Assembly: GCF_019195395.1 (NCBI RefSeq)
Contig: NZ_CP078067.1
Location: 2,433,783-2,497,782, forward strand
Length of the DNA stretch: 64,000 nucleotides
Direction: 5' to 3'
Source: Kaistella faecalis
GTDB taxonomy: Bacteria > Bacteroidota > Bacteroidia > Flavobacteriales > Weeksellaceae
Below the pieces are notes generated by a model. It was not told the origin of the DNA. It ran no database searches and saw only the letters and a list, made by a program, of their open reading frames with translations. A program made the translations under genes and the position numbers. Positions 52,696 through 61,114 of this stretch are shown here, piece after piece; positions within the stretch are counted from its first letter, which is position 1, and every line of letters begins with the position of its first letter.

Positions 52696-55089
52696 TTAGT
52701 TTCTCAACGGTTTTCCATTCTGTAACATATACTGAATTCTTTCCAAAGTTTTTCTTTCACCACAAAGCTGAAGGAAAGTTTCTCTTTCAAGGTTCAGTAA
52801 ATACTGCTCGGTAACTACGGTTGGTTCGGAAAGATTTCCGCCTACCAGAACGTTGGCAAGTTTGTCGGCAATCTTTTTGTCGTGCTCAGAAATGTATTTT
52901 CCGGTCAGCATTTGGTCAGTTCCAACATAGAACATTCCGAGAGCGTCTTTTCCAAGAACTTTTACTTTCTGTTCGATCGGCTGGGTGTAACCCTGATCTG
53001 CCATCAGTTTAGCCACTTTTTTAGCTTCCAGAATCTGGGTGTTTTTGTTCACGACTACGATGTCCTTATGGTTTTCTAAAATTCCCATATCGTAAGCTTC
53101 GTAAGCAGAAGTTGCCACTTTACCCATCGCGATATTCATGAAAGCATCTCGGAGACGGTTGTTTTTAACATCATCGCTGTGGAATTCCCTTGAAGTTCTG
53201 ATCGCGAATTCTTTGGTACCGCCACCGCCAGGAATTACACCAACGCCGGTTTCAACCAGTCCGATATAAGTTTCTGCAGCTGCAACCACTTTGTCGGCAT
53301 GCATTGTCATTTCGCAACCGCCGCCTAAAGTCATTCCATGAGGAGCAACAACAACAGGAATTGAGGAATAGCGAACTCTCATCATGGATTTCTGGAAGTA
53401 GGCGATTGCCATATTCAAATCATCCCAATCCTGTTCTATCGCCATCATTAAAATCATTGCTAAATTCGCTCCCACTGAGAAATTTGCGCCCTGATTTCCG
53501 ATGACTAATCCGTCGTATTCTTTTTCTGCTAAATCGATTGCTCTGTTCAAACCATCTAAAACTTCCCCGCCCAAAGAATTCATTTTGGAACGGATTTCAA
53601 AATTGATGATTCCGTCACCTAAATCCTGAATCGCAGAACCTGAATTGCTCCAAAGGGTTTTATTTTTTCTGATATTATCAAGAATGATAAATGCTTCCTG
53701 ACCTGGAATATTGCTGTAGTTTCCTGAGTTTTTATCGAAATAAATACTTTGGCCTTCGTCGTTAACTTTATAGAAGGTTTCAACATTTTTAACCCAGTCA
53801 GAAACTTCATAACCTGCTTCTTTAGCCAGATCGATTCCTTTCTGAACTCCCACTGCATCCCAAATTTCGAAAGGTCCGTTTTCCCAGCCGAAACCTGCCC
53901 GCATTGCGTCATCTATTTTATAAACTTCGTCAGAAATTTCAGGGACTTTGTGCGAAACATATGCGAATAAAGCTCCGAGGGATTTTCTGTACAATTCGCC
54001 TGCTTTATCTTTTCCTCCGATCAGTACTTTAAAACGGTCAAGGGGTTTGTCGATATTTTTGGTAAGCTCCAGAGTAGGGAAGCTGGATTTGCCCTGAAGT
54101 TCGTACTCCATGGTATCCAGATTCAATCCGTGAATTTCAGATTTACCCTCAGCGTTTTTAGTTTTCTTGTAGAATCCCTGCTGAGATTTTGATCCCAACC
54201 AGTTATTATCCATCATTTTCTGGATATAATCAGGAAGCGCAAAAACATTGTTGAAATCATTGGCTTCAGCGCCGCTCTGACGGACACCGTTTGCCACGTG
54301 AACTAAAGTGTCAAGACCTACAACGTCAGCAGTTCTGAAAGTTGCAGATTTCGGACGGCCGATTACCGGACCGGTTAATTTATCAATATCGGTTACATTC
54401 AGTCCTAAACCTTTTACCTCGTGAAGAAGGTTCATCATAGAGAAAACTCCGATTCTGTTGGCGATAAATGCAGGAGTGTCTTTGGCTAAAACAGTTGTTT
54501 TTCCTAAGAATTTAGCGCCGTAATCCATATAGAATTTAGCGATTTCAGGATCGGTTTCCGGAGTTGGTATAACTTCCAGCAAAGGAAGATATCTTACAGG
54601 GTTGAAGAAGTGCGTTCCGGCGAAATATTTCTTGAAATCATCGCTTCTACCTTCAATTAGGAAGTGAATTGGGATTCCGGAAGTGTTGGAAGAAATTAAA
54701 GTTCCGGGTTTTCTGAACTGTTCAATTTTTTCGTAAACCGATTTCTTGATGTCGAGTCTTTCTACAACAACCTCGATAATCCAGTCGGTATTTTTGATTT
54801 TCTTAAGATCATCATCAAAGTTTCCGACGGTGATTCTGTCTGCAAATTTCGGTGAATACAAAAGTGCCGGACTGGCTTTTTTAAGCTTCTCGAAGTTTTC
54901 GGCCGCGATTCTGTTTCTCACGGATTTGTCTTCTTTGCTTAGACCCTTTTTCTGTTCGGCTTCCGTAAGTTCAAAAGGAATAATATCGAGCAAAAGTACT
55001 TCTACACCAATGTTGGCGAAGTGCGCAGCGATGCCCGAACCCATTATTCCTGAACCAAGAACCGTAACATGTTTGATTCTTCTTTTCAT
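52696..55089 (-). CDS. bifunctional 3-hydroxyacyl-CoA dehydrogenase/enoyl-CoA hydratase
   Basis: A 797-residue protein in the FadN-like order: dehydrogenase first, hydratase last, the reverse of E. coli FadB. The N-terminus has a Rossmann site (VLGSGIMGSGIAAHFANIG), then THFFNPVRYLPLLEVIP (catalytic His). The C-terminal crotonase domain includes GNQGANFSVGANLAMILM, APHGMTLGGGCEM and GVIPGGGGTKEF with the hydratase acids. It does the middle two steps of beta-oxidation. It lies 46 bp after marR. Confidence 0.93.
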   Translation of the reverse strand: MKRRIKHVTVLGSGIMGSGIAAHFANIGVEVLLLDIIPFELTEAEQKKGLSKEDKSVRNRIAAENFEKLKKASPALLYSPKFADRITVGNFDDDLKKIKNTDWIIEVVVERLDIKKSVYEKIEQFRKPGTLISSNTSGIPIHFLIEGRSDDFKKYFAGTHFFNPVRYLPLLEVIPTPETDPEIAKFYMDYGAKFLGKTTVLAKDTPAFIANRIGVFSMMNLLHEVKGLGLNVTDIDKLTGPVIGRPKSATFRTADVVGLDTLVHVANGVRQSGAEANDFNNVFALPDYIQKMMDNNWLGSKSQQGFYKKTKNAEGKSEIHGLNLDTMEYELQGKSSFPTLELTKNIDKPLDRFKVLIGGKDKAGELYRKSLGALFAYVSHKVPEISDEVYKIDDAMRAGFGWENGPFEIWDAVGVQKGIDLAKEAGYEVSDWVKNVETFYKVNDEGQSIYFDKNSGNYSNIPGQEAFIILDNIRKNKTLWSNSGSAIQDLGDGIINFEIRSKMNSLGGEVLDGLNRAIDLAEKEYDGLVIGNQGANFSVGANLAMILMMAIEQDWDDLNMAIAYFQKSMMRVRYSSIPVVVAPHGMTLGGGCEMTMHADKVVAAAETYIGLVETGVGVIPGGGGTKEFAIRTSREFHSDDVKNNRLRDAFMNIAMGKVATSAYEAYDMGILENHKDIVVVNKNTQILEAKKVAKLMADQGYTQPIEQKVKVLGKDALGMFYVGTDQMLTGKYISEHDKKIADKLANVLVGGNLSEPTVVTEQYLLNLERETFLQLCGERKTLERIQYMLQNGKPLRN

Positions 55090-55135
55090 CTCTTAATTTT
55101 TAGTTATTATCGTTTCAGGATGCAACCTTTCGGTT

Positions 55136-55594
55136 TCATGCTTTATTTTTATTGTTTAAATCGTTGGCAATCTTCAGAATGTCGTGCATTACCTCCTTAA
55201 ATATTTCCATTTTTTCAGCGGGAATTTTTTCCACCACTTTACGGTTAAAGTTTACCACTACTTCTTTTGAAAGATTTCTGCTGTTCAGTCCTTTATCTGT
55301 CAGTTTAATGATGACCTCTCTTTTGTCGGTAGGTGTTTTTTCTTTGTAGATATAACCGTTATCTTCTAAAAGTTTGATGATTCTTGTTAAAGACGTAGGC
55401 TCGATGGCCATTTTAGGTCCGAGGTTAGTGCTTCGCGTACCTTCCTTTGGATCGATTTTGAGAAGTGTAAGTGCTTGAACTGCAGTTGCATCGTGATCCT
55501 GAGCGAATTCAGAATACATTTTTGAAACCGCAAGCCAGGTTGATTTTAAAATAAGGTCAATATTTTCAACTCTTTCAATATTTTTGTGTTCCAT
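55136..55594 (-). CDS. MarR family transcriptional regulator
   Basis: A 152-residue winged-helix protein: EPTSLTRIIKLLEDNGYIYKE forms the recognition helix region and TDKREVIIKLTDKG the wing. It heads the operon marR-hydroxyacyl-CoA dehydrogenase-thiolase-acyl-CoA dehydrogenase. A 28-bp palindrome overlaps its promoter region, so it most likely represses its own operon and is released by an acyl-CoA-type ligand. The ligand is inferred from the enzymes it precedes. Confidence 0.92.
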   Translation of the reverse strand: MEHKNIERVENIDLILKSTWLAVSKMYSEFAQDHDATAVQALTLLKIDPKEGTRSTNLGPKMAIEPTSLTRIIKLLEDNGYIYKEKTPTDKREVIIKLTDKGLNSRNLSKEVVVNFNRKVVEKIPAEKMEIFKEVMHDILKIANDLNNKNKA

Positions 55595-55617
55595 GGGGCT
55601 ATAAGTTGTGATTTACA

Positions 55618-55625
55618 CAAATATA
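55618..55625 (-). promoter_or_regulatory. -7 element TATATTTG of the MarR-beta-oxidation operon
   Basis: An exact TAnnTTTG match on the minus strand, 24 bp upstream of the marR ATG at 55594. The 28-bp palindrome (55629-55656) begins three bases upstream of it, in the spacer between the -7 and -33 regions. Confidence 0.65.
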
Positions 55626-55628
55626 ACA

Positions 55629-55656
55629 AAAAATACTATGCATGCATAGTATTTTT
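55629..55656. promoter_or_regulatory. 28-bp perfect palindrome, probable MarR operator
   Basis: The palindrome is centred on ACTATGCATGCATAGT and is perfect over 55629-55656. It sits immediately upstream of the operon's -7 element, so bound protein would block RNA polymerase. Its inner TATGCATGCATA recurs in a second site 60 bp upstream. Confidence 0.75.
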
Positions 55657-55709
55657 GGATTAATCAGTAAGTGCTTGATTATTAGTTTAATAATTGATAT
55701 GGCTTACAT

Positions 55710-55731
55710 AATGCTATGCATGCATAATACT
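55710..55731. promoter_or_regulatory. second TATGCATGCATA site
   Basis: TATGCATGCATA (55715-55726) is a perfect palindrome with imperfect outer arms (ATAATGC and ATACTTT), a weaker copy of the operator at 55629-55656. It lies between the ABC-transporter gene and the MarR promoter, 73 bp centre to centre from the main site, about seven helical turns. Confidence 0.6.
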
Positions 55732-55756
55732 TTAAACACATTCTGTAAATGTCGAA

Positions 55757-56680
55757 TTATCCGATGTTTGCAATTAAATCTGCTACTTCGCTAAAGGAAC
55801 CGCATTTTTGTTGAAAATCTGGACCTGATATTAACCAAAAAGGATCGATAAATTCAAATTTTAGTGTTGAAAGGTTTTTTGATGCATTTTTTTGGAGGAA
55901 AGAATAGAGCATTTCCTTGTGCAATGCCGGTGAAATAATCTGTGGCGGAACAAAACCTTCGTTCACGTGAAATATATTTGGGTTTAGAAGTTCATCATGT
56001 TTCAGCAGGATATCTTCAGTAATTCCGGCGTCCAAAATTCCGTCATTTACAAGCCAGATTTTATCGGCAAATTCTTTTGATAAGCGCCAATCGTGCGACG
56101 AAAACAGGATAAGTTTATTCCGTGTTTTGGCAAGTTTTCTAAGCAGTTTCAGAATAATAATTTTGTTTTCCTCATCCAAATGCGTGGTAGGTTCATCGAG
56201 AATAATCATAGGCGAGTTTTGCGCCAAAGCCCTTCCGATAAATGCTTTTTGGAGATTTCCGTCAGAGAGTTTCTGTAACGGAAAATTTGTATACTGGCTT
56301 AGATTTAAACTGTAGATAATCTCCTCAACTTCAACTTTATCTTCATCAGTTAATTCAAAATAGTAAGGATAATGAATGTATTTTCCTAACGCTATAAGGT
56401 CTGTGAGCGTATAATTTGCCGGTATCTGCGATTTAGAAAAAACCACGGCAACCTGTTCTGCGATTTCTTTGTTGGAAAGATCTTTAATCTGTTTGTTCTG
56501 AAGCCGTATTTCTCCGTCCAAAACCGGAATCTGGTTGAGAATACTTTTGATCAAAGTAGTTTTCCCGACTCCGTTATTGCCTATGAGCAAGCAGGTTTCT
56601 CCTAATTGCAGACCCGTTTCAACTTCCTGGATTAAAGGATTTTTGTAACCGAATGTTGTATTTTTAAGCTCCAGAAACAT
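55757..56680 (-). CDS. ABC transporter ATP-binding protein (FecE/BtuD type)
   Basis: A 307-residue protein with Walker A (LLIGNNGVGKTTLIKSIL), Q-loop (VVFSKSQIPA), signature LSDGNLQKAFIGRAL and Walker B MIILDEPTTHLDEE. The signature is LSDGN in place of LSGGQ. A C-terminal extension (about 235-307) follows. With the permease next to it, it imports iron-siderophore, haem or cobalamin. No substrate-binding protein gene is adjacent. Confidence 0.92.
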   Translation of the reverse strand: MFLELKNTTFGYKNPLIQEVETGLQLGETCLLIGNNGVGKTTLIKSILNQIPVLDGEIRLQNKQIKDLSNKEIAEQVAVVFSKSQIPANYTLTDLIALGKYIHYPYYFELTDEDKVEVEEIIYSLNLSQYTNFPLQKLSDGNLQKAFIGRALAQNSPMIILDEPTTHLDEENKIIILKLLRKLAKTRNKLILFSSHDWRLSKEFADKIWLVNDGILDAGITEDILLKHDELLNPNIFHVNEGFVPPQIISPALHKEMLYSFLQKNASKNLSTLKFEFIDPFWLISGPDFQQKCGSFSEVADLIANIG

Positions 56681-56682
56681 TT

Positions 56683-57660
56683 CTATGCTGCTTTTTTGTT
56701 ATTCATCATCATGGCCAAAATCACCGGAATTCCGAACAGAGAAGTAATTACATTGAGGGGAAACTGCGTGGTTTCTGAAATGATGGAGAAGAATTCCATA
56801 ATTAAAATTCCTAAAATCATGTTTAAGATCCACTGCTGCCAAAGTTTTGCAGGATTATAAATCATTCTGCAGAAATGGGGAACGACAATGCCAATAAACA
56901 GGATAGGTCCTAAAAACGCTGTTACTGAAGCAGAAAGTACCGAAGATGCAACGATTATAAATAGCTTCAACTGGTTCAGATTTACCCCTAAACTTTGTGC
57001 GTAGGCGGTTCCGAGAGAATTCCCAATGAGAGGCTTTATCGATTTAAATCCTAAAAATAAACCAATGATTACAATAATGCCCAGAACCCAAATCTGATTA
57101 GTGGAAACCTGATTGTTTGCCCCGAAACTCCAGAGAATATAGTTCTTTAGACTTTGGTTTTCTGCATAAAACTGAAGAATTGATACTACTGCTCCTGCTA
57201 AAGCAGAAACCAAAAACCCGAAAATTATAAGGAAAGACTTATCCTGAAATCTGCCCGAAAAAGCCAGCAGAATCATCATTAAAACTAAACTTCCGGCAAT
57301 CGCTGAAATGCTGAGAAAACTGTTCTGAAAAAACTCAGGAAGCACAAAATTCTGTGCGAAAAATATATAGAAAGCAACGCTCAGACTGGCTACCGATGTA
57401 ATTCCTAAAACCGAAGGGCCGGCTAACGGATTCTGAAAATATTCCTGCAAAAGGAAGCCGGAAGTGGGAATTGCAATTCCCGCTAATGCCATTGCCAAAA
57501 CGCGGTTGATGCGAAGCTGCGCAATCTGAGAATGCTCAAAATTGGAAGAAACAAAATCCAGAAAGCCCAATTTCATGAAGCCAATGTTCAGATTAACTGC
57601 GACCGAAATTAGAATTCCGAGCGCTATGAATAAGCTTATGATCTTAAATTTTTTGGACAT
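56683..57660 (-). CDS. FecCD-type ABC transporter permease
   Basis: A 325-residue permease with about nine to ten transmembrane helices. Typical FecCD text: LRINRVLAMALAGIAIPTSGFLLQ, NPLAGPSVLGI, ILWSFGAN and FLGPILFIGIVVPHFCRM. It is separated from the ATPase gene by 2 bp and forms its membrane channel. The substrate is probably a metal chelate or vitamin B12. Confidence 0.94.
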   Translation of the reverse strand: MSKKFKIISLFIALGILISVAVNLNIGFMKLGFLDFVSSNFEHSQIAQLRINRVLAMALAGIAIPTSGFLLQEYFQNPLAGPSVLGITSVASLSVAFYIFFAQNFVLPEFFQNSFLSISAIAGSLVLMMILLAFSGRFQDKSFLIIFGFLVSALAGAVVSILQFYAENQSLKNYILWSFGANNQVSTNQIWVLGIIVIIGLFLGFKSIKPLIGNSLGTAYAQSLGVNLNQLKLFIIVASSVLSASVTAFLGPILFIGIVVPHFCRMIYNPAKLWQQWILNMILGILIMEFFSIISETTQFPLNVITSLFGIPVILAMMMNNKKAA

Positions 57661-57696
57661 TATAACAAGCCCGGAAGGTTTCTAAAAACTCGGAAT

Positions 57697-58269
57697 TTAT
57701 TTAAATGAGCTTATTTTCCCGTCCAGCATTTCTTTGCTCATCATTCCGATGGTCTCGTCGGTTTTATCGCCTTTTCTCATAAAGGTGAAGGGAATAGAAC
57801 CGCCGTCCCACTGCTTGAAGTTTTTAGGAAAAAACTCTGGTGTAAGTTTTTGTCCGTCAACGAGAACGATATGTTTAGAAAGGTTATTTTCTTCAGCAAA
57901 TGCCTTCACTTTGGTTTCCCAGTCTTCCCGCGGATCAAGTCCAACAAAGGTAAACTTCACGGGCTGCGATTTCAGTTCTTCTATTTTTTCTTTAAAATGC
58001 GGCATTTCCCGCATGCACGGTCCGCACCATGTCGCGAAAAAGTTGGTTACGTATAAAGTGTCATTATCTTTTTTAGCAAGGATTTCAGAAGTTTCTTCGG
58101 GGCTTAATTCGATCTGCTTGAAGGGAATAACTGCCTCAGAAATCTCGTTGGATTCCGGAACAGTAACTGAATCAGCAGGAGTAGTGTCGGTATTTTCGGT
58201 AATTTTACTTTCTTTTTTACAAGCGGTAAAAGCAACCAAAATCATCGTGCTCAGAAGGAATTTTTTCAT
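57697..58269 (-). CDS. thioredoxin-like (TlpA) lipoprotein
   Basis: A 190-residue lipoprotein (lipobox FTAC, Cys17) with a thioredoxin fold over about 70-185. The redox motif is ATWCGPCMREMPHF, and VGLDPRED and the SIPFTFM cis-Pro segment follow. TlpA/ResA-like proteins reduce disulfides in the envelope, for instance in cytochrome c maturation. It lies 36 bp upstream of the permease gene on the same strand and is divergent from the reductase gene. Confidence 0.9.
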   Translation of the reverse strand: MKKFLLSTMILVAFTACKKESKITENTDTTPADSVTVPESNEISEAVIPFKQIELSPEETSEILAKKDNDTLYVTNFFATWCGPCMREMPHFKEKIEELKSQPVKFTFVGLDPREDWETKVKAFAEENNLSKHIVLVDGQKLTPEFFPKNFKQWDGGSIPFTFMRKGDKTDETIGMMSKEMLDGKISSFK

Positions 58270-58280
58270 TTTATTTTTAT

Positions 58281-58288
58281 TATTTTTG
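58281..58288 (+). promoter_or_regulatory. -7 element TATTTTTG of the reductase gene
   Basis: A TAnnTTTG match 13 bp upstream of the ATG at 58302, inside a 32-bp divergent gap. Confidence 0.45.
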
Positions 58289-58301
58289 AAGGATATTTGA
58301 T

Positions 58302-59426
58302 ATGGAAAAACGATTACCCAAAGCGAAGCAGGCAGAATTTCACCGGCTAAAATTAGCGAAAAAGCAACAACTTACCAAAAACACTTTTGCGTTGGAATTT
58401 GAAATTCCGGAAGCCTTCAAATTAAATTATCAGTTTGAAGCCGGACAATATGTTACCGTAAGATATCTTTCAAAAGGAGAAGTTTTTCAGAATGATTTTT
58501 CAATGACTTCCGCACCGTTTGAGGAAAAGATTGCACTTGGAATTAAAATCAATAACGACGAAAGTTCTACCAAAGATTTATATGAGGGATTTGAAGTGGG
58601 TGATGAAGTTGAAGTTTCCGAACCGAAGGGCCGTTTTACCTTGATTTCGAAGCCGCATGAATTCCGTACGATCATTGGTTTTGGAGGCGGAATTGGGATT
58701 ACTCCTTTACTCAGTCATTTCAAGAATATTCTTCATAGCGAACCGAGAACCCGACTTTTCCTGTTTTACGGAAACCGCAAGTCTGAAGAAATTGCTTTTA
58801 AAAACGAATTGGATGCCTTAGCCAAAAAATATGGCGAGCGTCTGCAGATTTTTTATTTCTTTTCTCAGGAACCCACGTCAGATAATTTATTTCACGGCAG
58901 GTTGGATGAAAGAAAATTGAAATTAATCATCAACCAAATTCTTCATTTGGATGATACCGATGAAGAAAGCACAATTTGGGACGCGGTAGATGAAGTGCTG
59001 ATTTGCGGAAAAGGTGAAATGATAAAATCCCTTGCCAATGCCTGCTACAATAACGGAATTCCAAAGAAAAATATTCATTTTGAACTTTTCGAAGAGTATA
59101 ATGAAGATATTTATCCTCAGGAAAAAGATTTTCCGCGGATTGAGAATATTGAAGTGGATTTTAAACTTTTCAACCACAAGTATTCGACGACTTTAGAACA
59201 TAATGAGATAAAACTTCTGCAGCAACTGTTGATTCAGGGATTTCCGGTGCCTTATTCCTGTAAATCGGGAATATGCGGCAGCTGCGAATGTATGCTGGAA
59301 GAAGGAGAAGTTGAACTGCTCGAAAATGAATATTTAACTGAAAAGGAAGAAGCTTCAGGAAAAATTCTAGCCTGCATGTCTGTAGTGTTGAGTAAAAAAA
59401 TAAAGGTTAATTTTGATTTGATTTAA
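58302..59426 (+). CDS. PaaE-like ferredoxin/flavin oxidoreductase
   Basis: A 374-residue protein: a FAD-binding domain (about 15-115, FQNDFSMTSAP), a NAD(P) domain (about 120-250, GFGGGIGITPLLS and VLICGKGEM) and a C-terminal plant-type 2Fe-2S ferredoxin domain (about 285-374). The Cys ligands are CKSGICGSCEC and ACMSV. The order matches PaaE and similar oxygenase reductases. It passes electrons from NAD(P)H to an oxygenase or desaturase, which is not in the window. The SanA-like gene starts 8 bp after its stop. Confidence 0.9.
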   Translation: MEKRLPKAKQAEFHRLKLAKKQQLTKNTFALEFEIPEAFKLNYQFEAGQYVTVRYLSKGEVFQNDFSMTSAPFEEKIALGIKINNDESSTKDLYEGFEVGDEVEVSEPKGRFTLISKPHEFRTIIGFGGGIGITPLLSHFKNILHSEPRTRLFLFYGNRKSEEIAFKNELDALAKKYGERLQIFYFFSQEPTSDNLFHGRLDERKLKLIINQILHLDDTDEESTIWDAVDEVLICGKGEMIKSLANACYNNGIPKKNIHFELFEEYNEDIYPQEKDFPRIENIEVDFKLFNHKYSTTLEHNEIKLLQQLLIQGFPVPYSCKSGICGSCECMLEEGEVELLENEYLTEKEEASGKILACMSVVLSKKIKVNFDLI

Positions 59427-59434
59427 AGCAGAAT

Positions 59435-60055
59435 TTGAAGAGAATCTTATACATATTAAAGTCTTTTTTCACGTTGGTTGAAATGGCCCTTTTGCTGATG
59501 ATTTTAGCAAACGTATGGGTTTACGCCTTAACCAACGGCCGGACTTACACCCGGATTTCGAAAATTCCACCGCGAGAAGTCGCGCTGGTTTTGGGAACAT
59601 CACCAAAAATGAAATCCGGCGTTTCAAACCCATACTTTACCTCTCGGATGGACGCTGCTGCTTTGCTCTATCACCACGGCAAAATCAAAAAAATTATCGT
59701 TAGCGGCGAGAAAAGTTCCGGTTACGATGAACCTTTTGCCATGAAAAATTATTTGATTTATCAGGAAGGCGTTCCAGAACGTATCATTATTGAAGATCCA
59801 AAAGGGTTTAAGACCCAAACCAGCATAAGCAACTGCAAAAACATCTATCAAAAGAATGATGTGATTATTGTTTCGCAGGGATTTCATAATCTTCGCGCGC
59901 TTTTTTATGCCAGAAATAATGATATGAATGCGTTGGGATTCGATGCACAGGATGTTTTGAGCAACCAGAGTTATTACCGCAACCAGTCGCGAGAATTTTT
60001 GGCACGCGTTCTGGCCGTGGTTTATTATGTGTTTGGAATAGAGAGAAAAGGGTGA
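59435..60055 (+). CDS. SanA/YdcF-like membrane protein
   Basis: The start is TTG 59435. The 206-residue protein has one N-terminal transmembrane helix (about 12-32) and a DUF218 domain: EVALVLGTSPK, TSRMDAAALLYHHGKIKKIIVSG, then IIVSQGFHNLRALFYARNNDM. The pattern fits SanA, linked to envelope barrier function and vancomycin exclusion in E. coli; enzymatic activity is unproven. Confidence 0.85.
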   Translation: MKRILYILKSFFTLVEMALLLMILANVWVYALTNGRTYTRISKIPPREVALVLGTSPKMKSGVSNPYFTSRMDAAALLYHHGKIKKIIVSGEKSSGYDEPFAMKNYLIYQEGVPERIIIEDPKGFKTQTSISNCKNIYQKNDVIIVSQGFHNLRALFYARNNDMNALGFDAQDVLSNQSYYRNQSREFLARVLAVVYYVFGIERKG

Positions 60056-60116
60056 TTCTTAATGAAATTAATTTAAATTCTTAACCCGAATTTTTATTAA
60101 AACCCGTACATAATCT

Positions 60117-60124
60117 TATATTTG
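60117..60124 (+). promoter_or_regulatory. udk operon -7 element TATATTTG
   Basis: An exact TAnnTTTG match 15 bp upstream of the ATG at 60140. It overlaps the alternative TTG start at 60122, which supports the ATG as the start of udk. Confidence 0.55.
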
Positions 60125-60139
60125 CAGAAATTAAAATCT

Positions 60140-60757
60140 ATGCTCGTTATCGGAATTGCAGGAGGAACAGGCTCCGGAAAAACTACCGTTGTAAACAAAA
60201 TTCTACAGCAACTTAATGTGGAAGGTGTTAACGTTCTTTCTCAGGACAATTATTATCATGATAACCAGCAGCTTACTTTATCCGAGCGCGAAGTTTTGAA
60301 CTATGATCACCCGAAATCAATTGATTTCGAACTGTTGATTTCACACGTTAAAGCGCTGAAAAACGGGGTAGCTATTGATCAGCCTATTTACTCATTTGTA
60401 ACCCATTCAAGAACTGGAGATCATGTGCAGATTGAACCCAAAAATGTATTGATTGTGGAGGGAATTCTTGTGCTCACAAATCCCGAACTCTTAAAAGAGT
60501 ATGACCTGAAAGTCTTTGTACATGCAGATTCTGATGAAAGACTGATCCGTAGAATCCGCCGTGATACACAGGAAAGAGGCCGCGATCTGCAGGAAGTGTT
60601 ACACCGCTACCAGACCACACTGAAACCAATGCATATGGAATTCATAGAACCCTCAAAAAACGAAGCGGATCTTATTGTTCCCAATATGAAACAGAATACC
60701 GTGGCGATTGATTTCCTTTCAACAGTAATCAATAATACGCTGAAAAAAACACATTGA
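60140..60757 (+). CDS. udk: uridine kinase
   Basis: The start is ATG 60140 (MLVIGIAGGTGSGKTT). The 205-residue P-loop kinase has NVLSQDNYYHD, the NYDHPKSIDFELL segment and VEGILVL, then RLIRRIRRDTQERGRD. It phosphorylates uridine and cytidine for salvage. Its TGA is 2 bp before the ATG of the DivIC-like gene, starting a four-gene operon. Confidence 0.95.
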   Translation: MLVIGIAGGTGSGKTTVVNKILQQLNVEGVNVLSQDNYYHDNQQLTLSEREVLNYDHPKSIDFELLISHVKALKNGVAIDQPIYSFVTHSRTGDHVQIEPKNVLIVEGILVLTNPELLKEYDLKVFVHADSDERLIRRIRRDTQERGRDLQEVLHRYQTTLKPMHMEFIEPSKNEADLIVPNMKQNTVAIDFLSTVINNTLKKTH

Positions 60758-60759
60758 TT

Positions 60760-61113
60760 ATGAAAGAGCTGATCAAGGACATAAAGCCGAAAACACCGAC
60801 GCTAAAGTTCATTCAGAAATATGTCCTGAATAAATATTTTATTACCATTTTCCTTTTTTTAGGATGGATGGTTTTTTTCGACAGCACTTCATTTCTCGTT
60901 ATCAACGAAATGAATGGGGAAATAAAGAAATATGAAAGACAGCTCGCATACTATAAAGAAGAATATCAGAAAAATGATGCGTTCTACAAAAAACTCATGA
61001 ATAATAAATCGGAAAAGGAAAAATTTGCCCGCGAAAATTATTTCATGAAGAAACCTAATGAAGAAATCTTTATTTTGGTGGTAGACAGCACGAATATTAC
61101 GAAAACACAGTAG
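60760..61113 (+). CDS. septum formation initiator (FtsB/DivIC) family protein
   Basis: The start is ATG 60760; an in-frame TTG at 60754 inside udk is less likely. The 117-residue protein has one transmembrane helix (about 28-46) and a periplasmic coiled coil (about 52-85), followed by KEKFARENYFMKKPNEEIFIL, the FtsB-type ending. It probably links the divisome proteins FtsL and FtsQ. mutA starts 1 bp after its stop. Confidence 0.9.
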   Translation: MKELIKDIKPKTPTLKFIQKYVLNKYFITIFLFLGWMVFFDSTSFLVINEMNGEIKKYERQLAYYKEEYQKNDAFYKKLMNNKSEKEKFARENYFMKKPNEEIFILVVDSTNITKTQ

Positions 61114-61114
61114 A

